Positions 48,213-57,064 of a stretch of DNA of 64,000 nt are shown here, piece by piece. Location: assembly GCA_035327565.1 (NCBI GenBank), contig DAOLDB010000003.1:84482-148481 (forward strand), read 5' to 3'. Every line of letters starts with the position of its first letter. The stretch's first letter is position 1. Source of the DNA: JABDLO01 sp035327565 (GTDB lineage: Bacteria; Bacteroidota; Bacteroidia; Chitinophagales; Saprospiraceae). Both the position numbers and the translations under genes were made by a program. The notes beneath the pieces are model-generated. The model was given only the letters and a program-made list of their open reading frames with translations, made no database searches and was not told where the DNA came from.

Positions 48213-49235
48213 ATGCCGGAGGATAGTATTGATCATATTGATTTTAAAGATCTGGATAAAAGGGCTATTTCACCGCCTTTAGTAAAACATATGTTTACGG
48301 CCGACCCTTCCGCGCATGTGTTCAATGGAAGGATTTACATTTATGCATCCCATGATATCGATGCTGGCATTCCTTTTGATGATACTGGAAAGCATTTTGC
48401 CATGGAGGACTACCATGTTTTTTCTTTAGATTCTCCGGGTAGTATGGTTACTGATCACGGTATATCTCTGGATATAAAAAATGTGGCTTGGGCTGAATGT
48501 CAGATGTGGGCACCGGATGCTGCGTATAAAAAAGGAAAATATTATCTATATTTTCCTGCAAAACAATCCAATGGACTTTTTACCATAGGGGTTGCTATTA
48601 GCGAAAAGCCGGAAGGACCATTTATTCCTGAATCCAGCCCAATTCAAGGCAGTTACTCCATTGATCCGGCAGTATTTTGTGATGATGATGGCCGGAGTTA
48701 TATATATTTTGGAGGAATTTGGGGAGGGCAACTTCAAAAATATCGGAATAATGCCTACCACAAGAAGTATGAGGAACCCCTACCCGGCGAACCTGCTTTG
48801 GGACCTCGAGTTGCACAACTGACTCCTGATATGACGTCATTGGCTGAAGAATCCAGGGAAATTATCATTCAGGATAAATATAAAGCACCTCTTCGTGCAG
48901 GTGACAATCTGAGACGGTACTTTGAAGGACCCTGGATGCATAAGCATAATGACACCTATTATTTTTCTTATTCTACCGGTGACACCCATTTGATTTGTTA
49001 TGCAACCGGAGACAATCCTTATGGCCCTTTCACATACCAGGGAATCATTCTCCATCCGGTGGTGGGATGGACTACACACCATTCTATATGTTTATTTAAA
49101 GAGAAATGGTATTTATTTTACCACGATTCATCTCTTTCAAGGGGAGTCACACATCTGAGATCTATCAAAATGACTGAATTGCACCACAATGCAGATGGCA
49201 AGATCATTGAGATTTTCCCTTACGGAAAAAGGTAA
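48213..49235 (+). CDS. GH43-family glycosidase, cytoplasmic
   Basis: Five-bladed beta-propeller glycosidase. The general base Asp31 is in MFTADPSAHVFNGRIYIYASHD, the pKa-modulating Asp in YSIDPAVFCDDDGRSYIYFGG, and the acid Glu in RYFEGPWMHKHNDTYYFSYSTG. Probable beta-xylosidase or alpha-L-arabinofuranosidase; subfamily not assigned. There is no signal peptide, so it should act inside the cell on imported oligosaccharides. It is the last gene of the uxaC operon, 20 bp after the GPH symporter, and its stop lies 8 bp from the convergent kdgK. Confidence 0.92.
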   Translation: MPEDSIDHIDFKDLDKRAISPPLVKHMFTADPSAHVFNGRIYIYASHDIDAGIPFDDTGKHFAMEDYHVFSLDSPGSMVTDHGISLDIKNVAWAECQMWAPDAAYKKGKYYLYFPAKQSNGLFTIGVAISEKPEGPFIPESSPIQGSYSIDPAVFCDDDGRSYIYFGGIWGGQLQKYRNNAYHKKYEEPLPGEPALGPRVAQLTPDMTSLAEESREIIIQDKYKAPLRAGDNLRRYFEGPWMHKHNDTYYFSYSTGDTHLICYATGDNPYGPFTYQGIILHPVVGWTTHHSICLFKEKWYLFYHDSSLSRGVTHLRSIKMTELHHNADGKIIEIFPYGKR

Positions 49236-49243
49236 AAAAAAAT

Positions 49244-50248
49244 CTACTCTGTAAAGAAGTCATTTATTTCATCTATGGATCTATTAGTGTGATCACCGGC
49301 TTCAGCCAGTTTTGCCACTGCGGCTCTGGCGGCCAGATTAATCGTTTCTTCAGGACTTAGCCCCGAGAGTTGACTGTATATCAAAGCAGCCATAAAGCAA
49401 TCTCCGCTACCTACTTTATCGATGACTTCAGAAAGGTGCAATGGATCAGAAACAGCTACATTGCCCTGGTAGTAATAAAAAGCCGAATAGTCCACTCCGG
49501 AAGGCTTCGCATCAAATCTAAAGGTAAAGGCCACACTTTTACAATCAGGAAACTGATTCAAAATCTGAATAAGTGAATGGTCTGCAGCATTGTTAAAATG
49601 ATATGTATTTACAGATTCCGGTAACAATGGAATATTGAGCAAATGATTGGCGGACCATATATTGCCCATGATCACATCACAATATGACACCACCTCTCGC
49701 ATTATGGATACTGGAGAATCCTTGTCTTTCCACAAAGCGCTGCGGTAATTTAAATCAATGGAAATTTTTATATTTCTTTTCTTTCCCTCTTCTACGGCTT
49801 TATGGCACAACTCTACAGAGAATGGGCCCAATGCCAGATTGATGGCCGATAAATGGAGCCATTGGACACCACCAAATAATGCATCCCAATCTACCTCATC
49901 AATTAGAAGTAATGAAAATGAAGAACCTGCTCTATCGTAAATAATGCTATTGTCTTTAACATCTTTTTTTTCAGCCAGATAATAGACCCCCAACCTTCCT
50001 GTTTTTTGGATAATATGTGAAGTGTTGATTCCTGCTTCTGTCATATGGTCAAGAATTTCAAGAGTCAAGTGGTTGGGAGGAAAAGCAGTAAAAAACCGGA
50101 CAGGTATCCCCCATTTTGTCAAGGCATATGCGACATTTAATTCTGATCCGGCAACATACACTTTCATCTGGTTGAATCGCAACCATTTCATTTCAAGTTC
50201 CGGTATCAATCTTAATAAGCATTCTCCCAAGCACAGTACCTCTTTCAT
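49244..50248 (-). CDS. kdgK: 2-keto-3-deoxygluconate kinase (PfkB family)
   Basis: Phosphorylates KDG to KDPG, linking UxuA to Eda. 334 residues. The N-terminal GECLLRLIPE and VAGSELNVAYALTKWG match KdgK-type ribokinases. The catalytic anion-hole motif is KVGSGDCFMAAL, with Ser replacing the more common Ala of GAGD. The rest of the pathway is all present nearby, which supports the substrate call. It is transcribed on the minus strand, 32 bp after the S9 peptidase gene, so the two probably form an operon. Confidence 0.88.
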   Translation of the reverse strand: MKEVLCLGECLLRLIPELEMKWLRFNQMKVYVAGSELNVAYALTKWGIPVRFFTAFPPNHLTLEILDHMTEAGINTSHIIQKTGRLGVYYLAEKKDVKDNSIIYDRAGSSFSLLLIDEVDWDALFGGVQWLHLSAINLALGPFSVELCHKAVEEGKKRNIKISIDLNYRSALWKDKDSPVSIMREVVSYCDVIMGNIWSANHLLNIPLLPESVNTYHFNNAADHSLIQILNQFPDCKSVAFTFRFDAKPSGVDYSAFYYYQGNVAVSDPLHLSEVIDKVGSGDCFMAALIYSQLSGLSPEETINLAARAAVAKLAEAGDHTNRSIDEINDFFTE

Positions 50249-50280
50249 TTTATTCCATTTGGAGCCAACGCCTTCATTTT

Positions 50281-52377
50281 TTAATCAGATACTAATTTTT
50301 TCTTCAGAAATGCAACAGTCGCTTCATTTACTTTGACCAGATTAGTAAACTTCATCCAATGGTGAGAATCATCCGGAATGATAAGGTATTCATAAGGCAT
50401 CTTCCTTTCATCAAAGCGTCTGATGAGGTCGGTGGTATGCTTCACATCGACATTACGGTCATCATCTCCATGTATAAATAGTACAGGCGATGTCCATGTA
50501 TCCAGATAAGCCAAAGGTGAAGAATACCAGGCTGTTTTCAAGGCTTCAGCAAAATCGGGTGCTTTTTCATAACCTTTTGGTTCTTCGAGTCGGGAAGAAA
50601 GATCATGTACCCCATGAATATCTACTCCTGCGGAAAAAAGTTCTGAATCTTTACCCAGGGCCAGTGCGGTAAGATAACCTCCGTATGAACCGCCATATAC
50701 ACCGATTCTTGTATTGTCGACCTGAGGAAGCCCAGCAAGAAATTCCCCTGCAGCTTTCACATCGAGGTATTCTTCGGCACCCTGCCAATAAGTTCTGGGT
50801 GGGCGATGAAATTCATATCCATAACCAATTCCCAACCGGAAATTTACAGATAGTACTACAAAGCCCAATTCTGCCAGATATTGGTTTACAGCGTAAGTAT
50901 TGGAATAGTAATCTCCATAGTGCCAGCCTAACAACATTTGTCGTTGAGGTCCTCCATGCACAAAAAGAACCGCAGGCTTTTTGGCTGCACCTCTGGTTTT
51001 TTCAAACAATTGGCCATGGACACGAAAACCATCAGGCGATTGAAATGTAACTTGTTGAGGAATAACCATGTGCTCCATAGGAAAATCTGAAGGTAAAAAC
51101 TCATTTCCTACCCATAGTATTTCACCATTTTTTATTTGGAGAACTGAAGGAAGGAGCGGTCGTTGAGGGGTGGATGATACAAATCCAATATGCTGATTGT
51201 CAGAGAGAACTACGGGAACGGCTTCAATGCCCTGCCCTTGTGTGAGCAACCTCATTTGACCATTATCTGTTCGCACCATACCTATATGTCTTCGGTCAAT
51301 GTCTTCTTTGTCGGGTCCTGTATTGGCAGAAAAAACCAAAAATGTACCATCATGGCTTTTGCTGATGTGTTCTACCATAAAATTACCTTTGGTTAATTGA
51401 CGGGAATGAGCGGTCTTGAGGTCCAGCGCATATATATGAGGCCAACCGTCTTCATAAGAAAGGTATATCAATGTTTCATTGGTTACCCAGTTCAGATTTG
51501 TGCCCCCATGAGTGGTGGGTACAGACCCCCTCAGCGTTTCGGGAGCCTTCCAATAGGACTTTCCTTCTCCTGAAGCTATGTCTGCTACCCAGATTTCCCA
51601 TGGATTATGTCTTTGCTCGAGAAGGGGCCACGCTTCTCCTGTTCCTCCGGGTCTTCTGATGAAAGCAATTGTTTTCCCGTCAGGTGAACATTTTGGATTG
51701 GAATCGCGGTGAAAAGATGGAGCTATATAACGTATCGAAGGATTAACCACATCATAAATTCCAATAAAGGAATGTGTGCCTCTACTAATTGTAAACAATA
51801 TTCTCTCCCCATCCGGCAGCCATTCCAGGCTGCTGATGTTTCCTTTGATTTCAAACAATTGGGTGGATTTTCCACCGGCCATTGGAATAGTCCAGATTTG
51901 CCGGTTTTTTATAAATGCTAGGGTGTTCCCGTCAGGAGATATGGTAGGGAAGTCTCCTTCCGTTAACGATTCGGAATGGCTGCCATCAAAGGAGGCTTTC
52001 CAAATTTCTACTTTTGGAATTAAAACTTCCTGTGATGGATTGAAGCCGGTGTATCGATCCCAGTTGCTTCCATGTTCACCGCCTCGCACGAAAACCAACC
52101 ATTGCCCATCCAGTGTGAATTGGAGGCTGGTGATTTCCTGTCCATCGTCCCGATCAAAAGAAGTGATCCGGCGGGGCTCAGATTCCGGCACTTGCATGAC
52201 ATAAATATTTCTTAACCCTTTTTCATTCATTGCCCATGCCAACCGGTTTCCTGAGGTAGCGCTCACCATCTCTGAAGGATAGGGAAATGCTGTGATTTGC
52301 TCTACTGTATACGATTGACAAAAGAGAGACACAACTGTTAAAAGAAAAATAGAAATAAAATGTATTGCTCTTTTCAT
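50281..52377 (-). CDS. S9-family (prolyl oligopeptidase-like) serine peptidase
   Basis: 698 residues. Signal peptide (FISIFLLTVVSLFCQS), an N-terminal seven-bladed TolB/DPP-like propeller of about 400 residues (repeats such as SPDGNTLAFIKNRQIWTIPMAGGKSTQL and SPDGKTIAFIRRPGG), then an alpha/beta-hydrolase domain. The nucleophile is Ser564 in GVYGGSYGGYLTAL; the acid Asp is in LFIHGDDDRNV and the His in IPDDSHHWM. It should cleave peptides in the periplasm. Its role in a xylan locus is unclear; it shares strand and close spacing with kdgK. Confidence 0.9.
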   Translation of the reverse strand: MKRAIHFISIFLLTVVSLFCQSYTVEQITAFPYPSEMVSATSGNRLAWAMNEKGLRNIYVMQVPESEPRRITSFDRDDGQEITSLQFTLDGQWLVFVRGGEHGSNWDRYTGFNPSQEVLIPKVEIWKASFDGSHSESLTEGDFPTISPDGNTLAFIKNRQIWTIPMAGGKSTQLFEIKGNISSLEWLPDGERILFTISRGTHSFIGIYDVVNPSIRYIAPSFHRDSNPKCSPDGKTIAFIRRPGGTGEAWPLLEQRHNPWEIWVADIASGEGKSYWKAPETLRGSVPTTHGGTNLNWVTNETLIYLSYEDGWPHIYALDLKTAHSRQLTKGNFMVEHISKSHDGTFLVFSANTGPDKEDIDRRHIGMVRTDNGQMRLLTQGQGIEAVPVVLSDNQHIGFVSSTPQRPLLPSVLQIKNGEILWVGNEFLPSDFPMEHMVIPQQVTFQSPDGFRVHGQLFEKTRGAAKKPAVLFVHGGPQRQMLLGWHYGDYYSNTYAVNQYLAELGFVVLSVNFRLGIGYGYEFHRPPRTYWQGAEEYLDVKAAGEFLAGLPQVDNTRIGVYGGSYGGYLTALALGKDSELFSAGVDIHGVHDLSSRLEEPKGYEKAPDFAEALKTAWYSSPLAYLDTWTSPVLFIHGDDDRNVDVKHTTDLIRRFDERKMPYEYLIIPDDSHHWMKFTNLVKVNEATVAFLKKKLVSD

Positions 52378-52407
52378 GGCGAAAACTTATTAGGATTTAG
52401 AACTCAC

Positions 52408-52415
52408 CAAAAGTA
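52408..52415 (-). promoter_or_regulatory. candidate -7 box of the peptidase-kdgK operon
   Basis: TACTTTTG on the minus strand fits TAnnTTTG and lies about 30 bp before the peptidase ATG. No convincing -33 element at the right distance and no locus operator palindrome was found nearby. Confidence 0.4.
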
Positions 52416-52620
52416 AAGAAAATCAAACAATGCTTTTACTAAACATAAAAAATAACCAGAATCAATAAACAGTTAATTAATGAAAATATTTATTCCAAAA
52501 TGAGTCCCAAAGGGGATAGGGTAAAGGGTAAGATATATCTCATCATCCACATCCATAATAAATGGTATATGAAAATAGACTGTTATTAAAAATTGATAAA
52601 CAAACTAAAACTCAGCTAAA

Positions 52621-54132
52621 ATGGAAATCATTTATTTGTTTGTAGGTATTGTAATCGGAGGAATAACCACATGGATTTTGTCAACTCTGGTCATCAAATC
52701 AAAGACAGTCTCTAAATCAGAGTTTGATGCTGTGACCCACTCTTTCAATGAAGCCAGAACTACATTGATGATCGAGCAGGAAAGAACTAAGCAACTTACA
52801 GAAAAGCAAGCTACTATGGAAGGGCAATATAGGACGATTCAAGAGGAAAACAGTTTTTTAAATTCTTCCATAGCTTCGTATAAAGCAAACCTGGACGCAG
52901 CAAAGGAGACAATAAACCAATACATCAAAGATGTTGATCAACTTAGACAGGATGTTAAATCGATAGCAAATGAATTCCATGAAGCCAATAAACGAGTAGC
53001 TGAATTGACTGCAAATAACCAGGCACTTGTGGAGAAATTGGAAACACAGAAAGAGGAAATGGAAGGATTGGCTAAAAAATTCAATACAGAATTTGAGAAT
53101 ATTGCTAACAAAATATTGGATGACAAAACTCAAAAATTTACGAAACAGAATAAGGAAAATCTCGAAACTATTTTAAAACCTCTTGGGGACAATATAGATC
53201 AATTCAAAAAAAAGGTAGAGGAAGTATATGACAAAGAATCAAAAGAACGATTCTCGCTGGGTAAAGAAGTAGAAAAACTTGTAGAACTTAATAACAAAAT
53301 CAGTGAAGAGGCCAATAATCTGACTAAAGCCTTAAAGGGAAGTTCTAAGAAACAGGGGGATTGGGGACAGATGATTTTGGAAAATATACTGGAACAATCG
53401 GGCCTCATCAAAGACAGAGAATATTTTATTCAGGAGTTTCTCAAAGACGATGCAGGAAATTTAATAAAAAACGACGAGGGAAAGAAGTTGCAGCCTGATG
53501 TCATTGTTTCCTATCCTGACAATAGAAAGGTGATCATTGATTCCAAAGTATCATTGAATGCGTATGTTACTTACAGTGATACCGAAGACCCTGATGAGCA
53601 GAAGAAGGCAATACATTTACATCTTAAATCCATGCGTTCGCACATTGACGACCTAAGTATGAAATCCTATCAGGACTTTACTTCCAGCCTGGATTTCGTG
53701 ATGATGTTCGTTCCCAATGAACCGGCATATCTGCTTGCGCTTCAAAACGATACCGATTTATGGCAATATGCTTATAATAAAAGAATTCTTCTCATCAGTC
53801 CGACCAATCTGATTGCTGCTTTGAAGCTCATTGCTGACCTATGGAAAAGGGAATATCAGAACCAAAATGCGGTAGCCATTGCCGAAAGAGGAGCTGCACT
53901 TTATGATAAATTCGTTGGCTTCGTTGACAATTTATCAAAGGTGGGAGCACACCTGGAAAACACCAAAAAAAGCTATGACGCTGCATTTGGACAATTAAAG
54001 GCAGGAAGCGGAAATCTTATTGGACAGGCTGAAAAACTTCGCGAACTTGGAGTAAAAACCAAAAAGACCCTTCCAACTCACCTCATAACCGATGCACTTT
54101 TAGAAAATCATGAAAATGGAATGGATGAATGA
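52621..54132 (+). CDS. rmuC: DNA recombination protein RmuC
   Basis: 503 residues. An N-terminal membrane helix (IIYLFVGIVIGGITTWILSTLV), then a long coiled coil (about 40-240), then the RmuC nuclease-like domain with KQGDWGQMILENILEQSGL, LQPDVIVSYPDNRKVIIDSKVSLNAY (the PD-(D/E)xK-like core) and FVMMFVPNEPAYLLAL. RmuC limits inverted-repeat rearrangements and has been linked to defence against foreign DNA. It is followed after 3 bp by a RibD/DHFR-like gene, probably in the same transcript. Confidence 0.95.
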   Translation: MEIIYLFVGIVIGGITTWILSTLVIKSKTVSKSEFDAVTHSFNEARTTLMIEQERTKQLTEKQATMEGQYRTIQEENSFLNSSIASYKANLDAAKETINQYIKDVDQLRQDVKSIANEFHEANKRVAELTANNQALVEKLETQKEEMEGLAKKFNTEFENIANKILDDKTQKFTKQNKENLETILKPLGDNIDQFKKKVEEVYDKESKERFSLGKEVEKLVELNNKISEEANNLTKALKGSSKKQGDWGQMILENILEQSGLIKDREYFIQEFLKDDAGNLIKNDEGKKLQPDVIVSYPDNRKVIIDSKVSLNAYVTYSDTEDPDEQKKAIHLHLKSMRSHIDDLSMKSYQDFTSSLDFVMMFVPNEPAYLLALQNDTDLWQYAYNKRILLISPTNLIAALKLIADLWKREYQNQNAVAIAERGAALYDKFVGFVDNLSKVGAHLENTKKSYDAAFGQLKAGSGNLIGQAEKLRELGVKTKKTLPTHLITDALLENHENGMDE

Positions 54133-54135
54133 GAA

Positions 54136-54672
54136 ATGATTAAAACAGTTCTATATATTGCCACAAGCCTTGACGGATTTATTGCGAGACCTGACGGAAG
54201 AATAGACTGGCTCACTTCTGTGCCCGACCCTCGAACAGGCGATTACGGTTATGCTGCGTTGTTGGAGAGTATTGGAACGGTGATTATGGGCCGTAAAACT
54301 TATGAAGAAATCATTGGGTTTGATGTGGATTGGCCATATATTGGTCTTGATACATATATCTTGACAAATAATTATGAGCTGAAAATTCTCTACCCCGATA
54401 TACAAATATTGACGGGAAGTGTAAAGGAGTTTATTACTGCATTAAAAGAACTCGCCAAAAAAGACATTTGGCTTGTAGGGGGAGGCCAGGTGGTAACTCA
54501 ATTCCTTAATGATGAAATTTTAGACAAAATGATTATCACAATCATCCCAAAAATTATTGGAGAAGGAATTCCATTATTTGCAAAGACACCCAAAGAATCC
54601 AAGTGGAAACTCATAGAAACAAAGTCATTTGATACCGGTGTTGTAAACCTTACCTATGAAAAGACTAGATAA
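54136..54672 (+). CDS. RibD C-terminal/dihydrofolate-reductase-like protein
   Basis: 178 residues of DHFR-like fold: VLYIATSLDGFIARPDGRIDWL, the cofactor loop GTVIMGRKTYEEIIGF, and DIWLVGGGQVVTQFLNDEILDKMIITIIPKIIGEGIPLF, the family signature. It is probably an NAD(P)H-dependent reductase of unknown substrate and a distant paralogue of 14314-14859. It begins 3 bp after rmuC. Before the element inserted, this gene would have converged on mnmE with a gap of about 120 bp. Confidence 0.88.
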   Translation: MIKTVLYIATSLDGFIARPDGRIDWLTSVPDPRTGDYGYAALLESIGTVIMGRKTYEEIIGFDVDWPYIGLDTYILTNNYELKILYPDIQILTGSVKEFITALKELAKKDIWLVGGGQVVTQFLNDEILDKMIITIIPKIIGEGIPLFAKTPKESKWKLIETKSFDTGVVNLTYEKTR

Positions 54673-54791
54673 AAAAGTGAATTATCGCAAAGTTTCTTCC
54701 AGGTGAGCTTCACGATCCACTTAATTTGTTGAAATGTGCTGGGTTATTGTTCGGGGTATGTTCTATTACTCATATTCTTTTTCCAATCCCA

Positions 54792-54809
54792 TCACTTTCC
54801 TATACAAAA
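54792..54809. repeat. attachment site, distal copy
   Basis: On the minus strand it reads TTTTGTATAGGAAAGTGA, which still encodes Phe-Cys-Ile-Gly-Lys-stop. It differs from the mnmE copy only at two synonymous positions (ATC/ATA and TAA/TGA). It marks the end of the element away from mnmE, and is probably the displaced original 3' end of mnmE or one carried from an earlier host. Confidence 0.85.
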
Positions 54810-54847
54810 AGTAACATAATCTGATAATCAATGAATTACAATTAAAG

Positions 54848-54869
54848 GGTACAAATAGGGTACAAATTT
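54848..54869. repeat. left-end copy of 22-bp terminal direct repeat
   Basis: Two tandem units of GGTACAAAT with spacing of 11 bp. It matches 63034-63055 at 21 of 22 positions in the same orientation. The second unit extends into a perfect 14-bp palindrome GTACAAATTTGTAC (54860-54873). Probable integrase arm-type or excisionase binding site. The rest of the gap 54673-54998 shows no gene. Confidence 0.7.
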
Positions 54870-54998
54870 GTACGAAAAACCACCCTTTTAGGGTTAAAGG
54901 CTTGTTTTTTGCATAATCCGGAACAAAGTGTACCACTAAAGAGAATAATTCTTTATTTCAATTTAGTCGGTAAATGATGGATGTGTAATTTCAACACT

Positions 54999-55280
54999 TT
55001 ATATCTCATCATTTTTTAACTCTCTGTTAATAATATTGATCTGTATTTTATCACCGGTATTCATTTCAAGATCGCTATATTTTGGGATAAAGTAAGGCAA
55101 TAGCTTTATGAATATGTCTAACCGATCTTTGGGCTTAAGTCTATCTAACTGTTCCGGCAAGCCCTCAATTTCTTTTTTTAGAATAGTATGTATAATTTCC
55201 TTCAATTCTGAATGAAACTTATTTTTAGTTCCAGGCTTTCTTCCTTCGGGGTTTCCACTTATACCAGGCTGAAATGGCAT
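54999..55280 (-). CDS. DUF5681-like protein
   Basis: 93 residues. The N-terminus FQPGISGNPEGRKPGTKNKFHSELKEII is the DUF5681 signature (FxPGxSGNPxGRPxGxxN), a basic and probably DNA-binding segment, followed by a helical region and a variable tail. DUF5681 proteins are common in prophages and mobile islands; their function is not established. It is the last gene on the left side of the element and lies 78 bp downstream of the primase-related gene. Confidence 0.75.
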   Translation of the reverse strand: MPFQPGISGNPEGRKPGTKNKFHSELKEIIHTILKKEIEGLPEQLDRLKPKDRLDIFIKLLPYFIPKYSDLEMNTGDKIQINIINRELKNDEI

Positions 55281-55358
55281 TTTTATTGTTTTTATGTTGC
55301 TAATTACAATGTAGAGTAAAGTTAAAAGTTCCCTTTTTTACTTCAATAAAAAAAGGTT

Positions 55359-56810
55359 TTAGGGTATTTGAATATATGGTGTAACCTGTGAATATATGGT
55401 TAATACTTGTTTCAATTCCTGTAATCGGTTCAGGAATGGTAAAAAATTGATATTCCTATTGTTCTCCTTCACTGTGGCAATGTGGCTTTCAATGAACAGG
55501 GAACAATTCTTTATTTCTTCTGCCTGTTTTAGCTTTATGGGTTGGGCTGGTAGCTCAATACTTGCAAAGTAGTTTTCAAGTTCTGCAATATCATTACTCC
55601 AGTTTTGGAGCTGTTCCCATACAGGCCGATCAATTTTGTTGATATTCAATTGCTTAACATTTGCCAATAGTTCAATGTGTGAAAAAATAATGTTTTGTTG
55701 GGGGGTAACTTTAGTAACTCCAGTAACTTTTTCAGGTTCGGGCTGTGGTGGTTCGGGTACTGCTCTAATCGTGCGCCAATCAAAATTTAATACGTCCGCA
55801 ATATCAGCCCCTTTTGCCCTTTGTTCGGGTGTTCCGTATTGCTCCAGTATATCGTCCATTATAAAACGTGTACCGGGTAAACGGCTTTCGTATTCTTTGG
55901 CTTTGGTTTCCCATTCTTTAAAGGTGCTGCCGTCTTTTGAAAGGTCGGGTAATACATACACAAAACGCCCTTTTAGAATTTTAGCAACGTCAAAGTTTAA
56001 ATAACCTTTTGCCCCAACTGCCAACCAAATACAATCCTTATAAATTGGGAAATTGCTTTTATTGAAGTACAACCAACAATAAATTGCCGTCTTTGGTGCT
56101 TCAACCAATGCAACGGGGTTGCTGTGGTATTTACTTAAAAGGTGTTCACCAAATAAACAGGAAATTCGTTTATCCTGCCTTGTGTATGCTTCCAACCATT
56201 CAGGCAACGGCTTATTTTTATAGTCATTGTATTGTAAACGTGTGTGCGCCCAACTTGTATGGTACTTTTTGCTTTTATCGGTGCTGTTCGTATGGTCAAA
56301 GTGTTTTTCCTGAATAGCATTTACAAAGCCCTGTTTATTGATAAAAGGGAAACAGGTCGCCCCGTTGGGTGCTGTTCCCAACCTATACAAGTTTATCACT
56401 TTTTCAACCTCATCAACTTCAAAGGGAAATTGTACCCTGTAAAATAGGTTCTGTATAAAGGTGTTTTGTTCATATCGTTCTGGCTGCAATGTTTGTTTGA
56501 ATGTTTCAAAGTCAAAAAATACGGGTTCAGGTGGTGGCTGTGGTATTGCCTTTTTTCGTTTTGGCTTCCAGTTGTTCGGTAGTTCCGAACGGTTGCCCTG
56601 TTCCTGCTTCCAAATTGCTTTTGCGTACCCGTCCAAATACGGGTTGAGGTGGTACGAACATTTACTTTCACGGTCGCAACGTCCGTACTGTTCGGGCAAA
56701 TGGTTGCCTGTTTCTGTATCAATGTACAGTACAAACGTCTTTTTATTACAGTCGGGGCAATGGGTTTTTTTACTGCCTTTTTCTAATGTATATCGGTGTT
56801 CTGTATTCAT
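55359..56810 (-). CDS. DUF6371-like, primase-related protein
   Basis: 483 residues. It begins with a zinc-finger-like arrangement (Cys18, Cys21, Cys45, Cys51, with His54), as in CHC2-type primase fingers and DUF6371 proteins of Bacteroidota elements. A Toprim-like middle region follows (VALVEAPKTAIYCWLYF ... CIWLAVGAKGYLN ... FVYVLPDLSKDGSTFKEWETKAKEYE). The C-terminal 100 residues are helical. Likely role: priming or initiating replication of the element, with the DUF3987 protein. Toprim catalytic acids cannot be assigned with confidence by eye. Confidence 0.7.
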   Translation of the reverse strand: MNTEHRYTLEKGSKKTHCPDCNKKTFVLYIDTETGNHLPEQYGRCDRESKCSYHLNPYLDGYAKAIWKQEQGNRSELPNNWKPKRKKAIPQPPPEPVFFDFETFKQTLQPERYEQNTFIQNLFYRVQFPFEVDEVEKVINLYRLGTAPNGATCFPFINKQGFVNAIQEKHFDHTNSTDKSKKYHTSWAHTRLQYNDYKNKPLPEWLEAYTRQDKRISCLFGEHLLSKYHSNPVALVEAPKTAIYCWLYFNKSNFPIYKDCIWLAVGAKGYLNFDVAKILKGRFVYVLPDLSKDGSTFKEWETKAKEYESRLPGTRFIMDDILEQYGTPEQRAKGADIADVLNFDWRTIRAVPEPPQPEPEKVTGVTKVTPQQNIIFSHIELLANVKQLNINKIDRPVWEQLQNWSNDIAELENYFASIELPAQPIKLKQAEEIKNCSLFIESHIATVKENNRNINFLPFLNRLQELKQVLTIYSQVTPYIQIP

Positions 56811-56841
56811 TGGAACTTTTTGTTAAACAGGTTCGTAAAAA

Positions 56842-56862
56842 GTAATAAAATTATTACCTTTG
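56842..56862 (+). promoter_or_regulatory. hicAB promoter with inverted-repeat operator
   Basis: GTAATAA and TTATTAC form 7-bp inverted arms around AA (56842-56857). They overlap the -7 box TACCTTTG (56855-56862). The ATG of hicA follows 5 bp later, so the transcript would be nearly leaderless. The palindrome is a likely HicB binding site (inference). Confidence 0.6.
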
Positions 56863-56867
56863 TGTCT

Positions 56868-57064
56868 ATGAAGTACAACGAGCTTTTCAGGCTTCTTAAA
56901 AAAGACGGTTGGTTTGAAGTAAGGCAAAAGGTAGCCACGTAATTATGCAGCACCCTACAAAGCCCGAACAATTAACAGTCCCCAACCATTCAGGTAAAGA
57001 GGTTAAAAAAGGCTTATTGACTGCCATACTGAAACAAGCAAACATTAAAACAACCAAAAGATGA
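56868..57064 (+). pseudogene. hicA: hicA toxin gene with one-base frameshift
   Basis: The first frame reads MKYNELFRLLKKDGWFEVRQKVAT then stops at about 56942. Adding one G at about 56930 restores a full 65-residue HicA continuing GSHVIMQHPTKPEQLTVPNHSGKEVKKGLLTAILKQA. The break comes just before the catalytic His of the GSH motif, so the toxin should be inactive. The restored frame ends at 57064 with an ATGA overlap onto hicB. HicA is a small double-stranded-RNA-binding-fold mRNA interferase. The lesion is in a short A/G run, so a sequencing error cannot be excluded. Confidence 0.85.
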
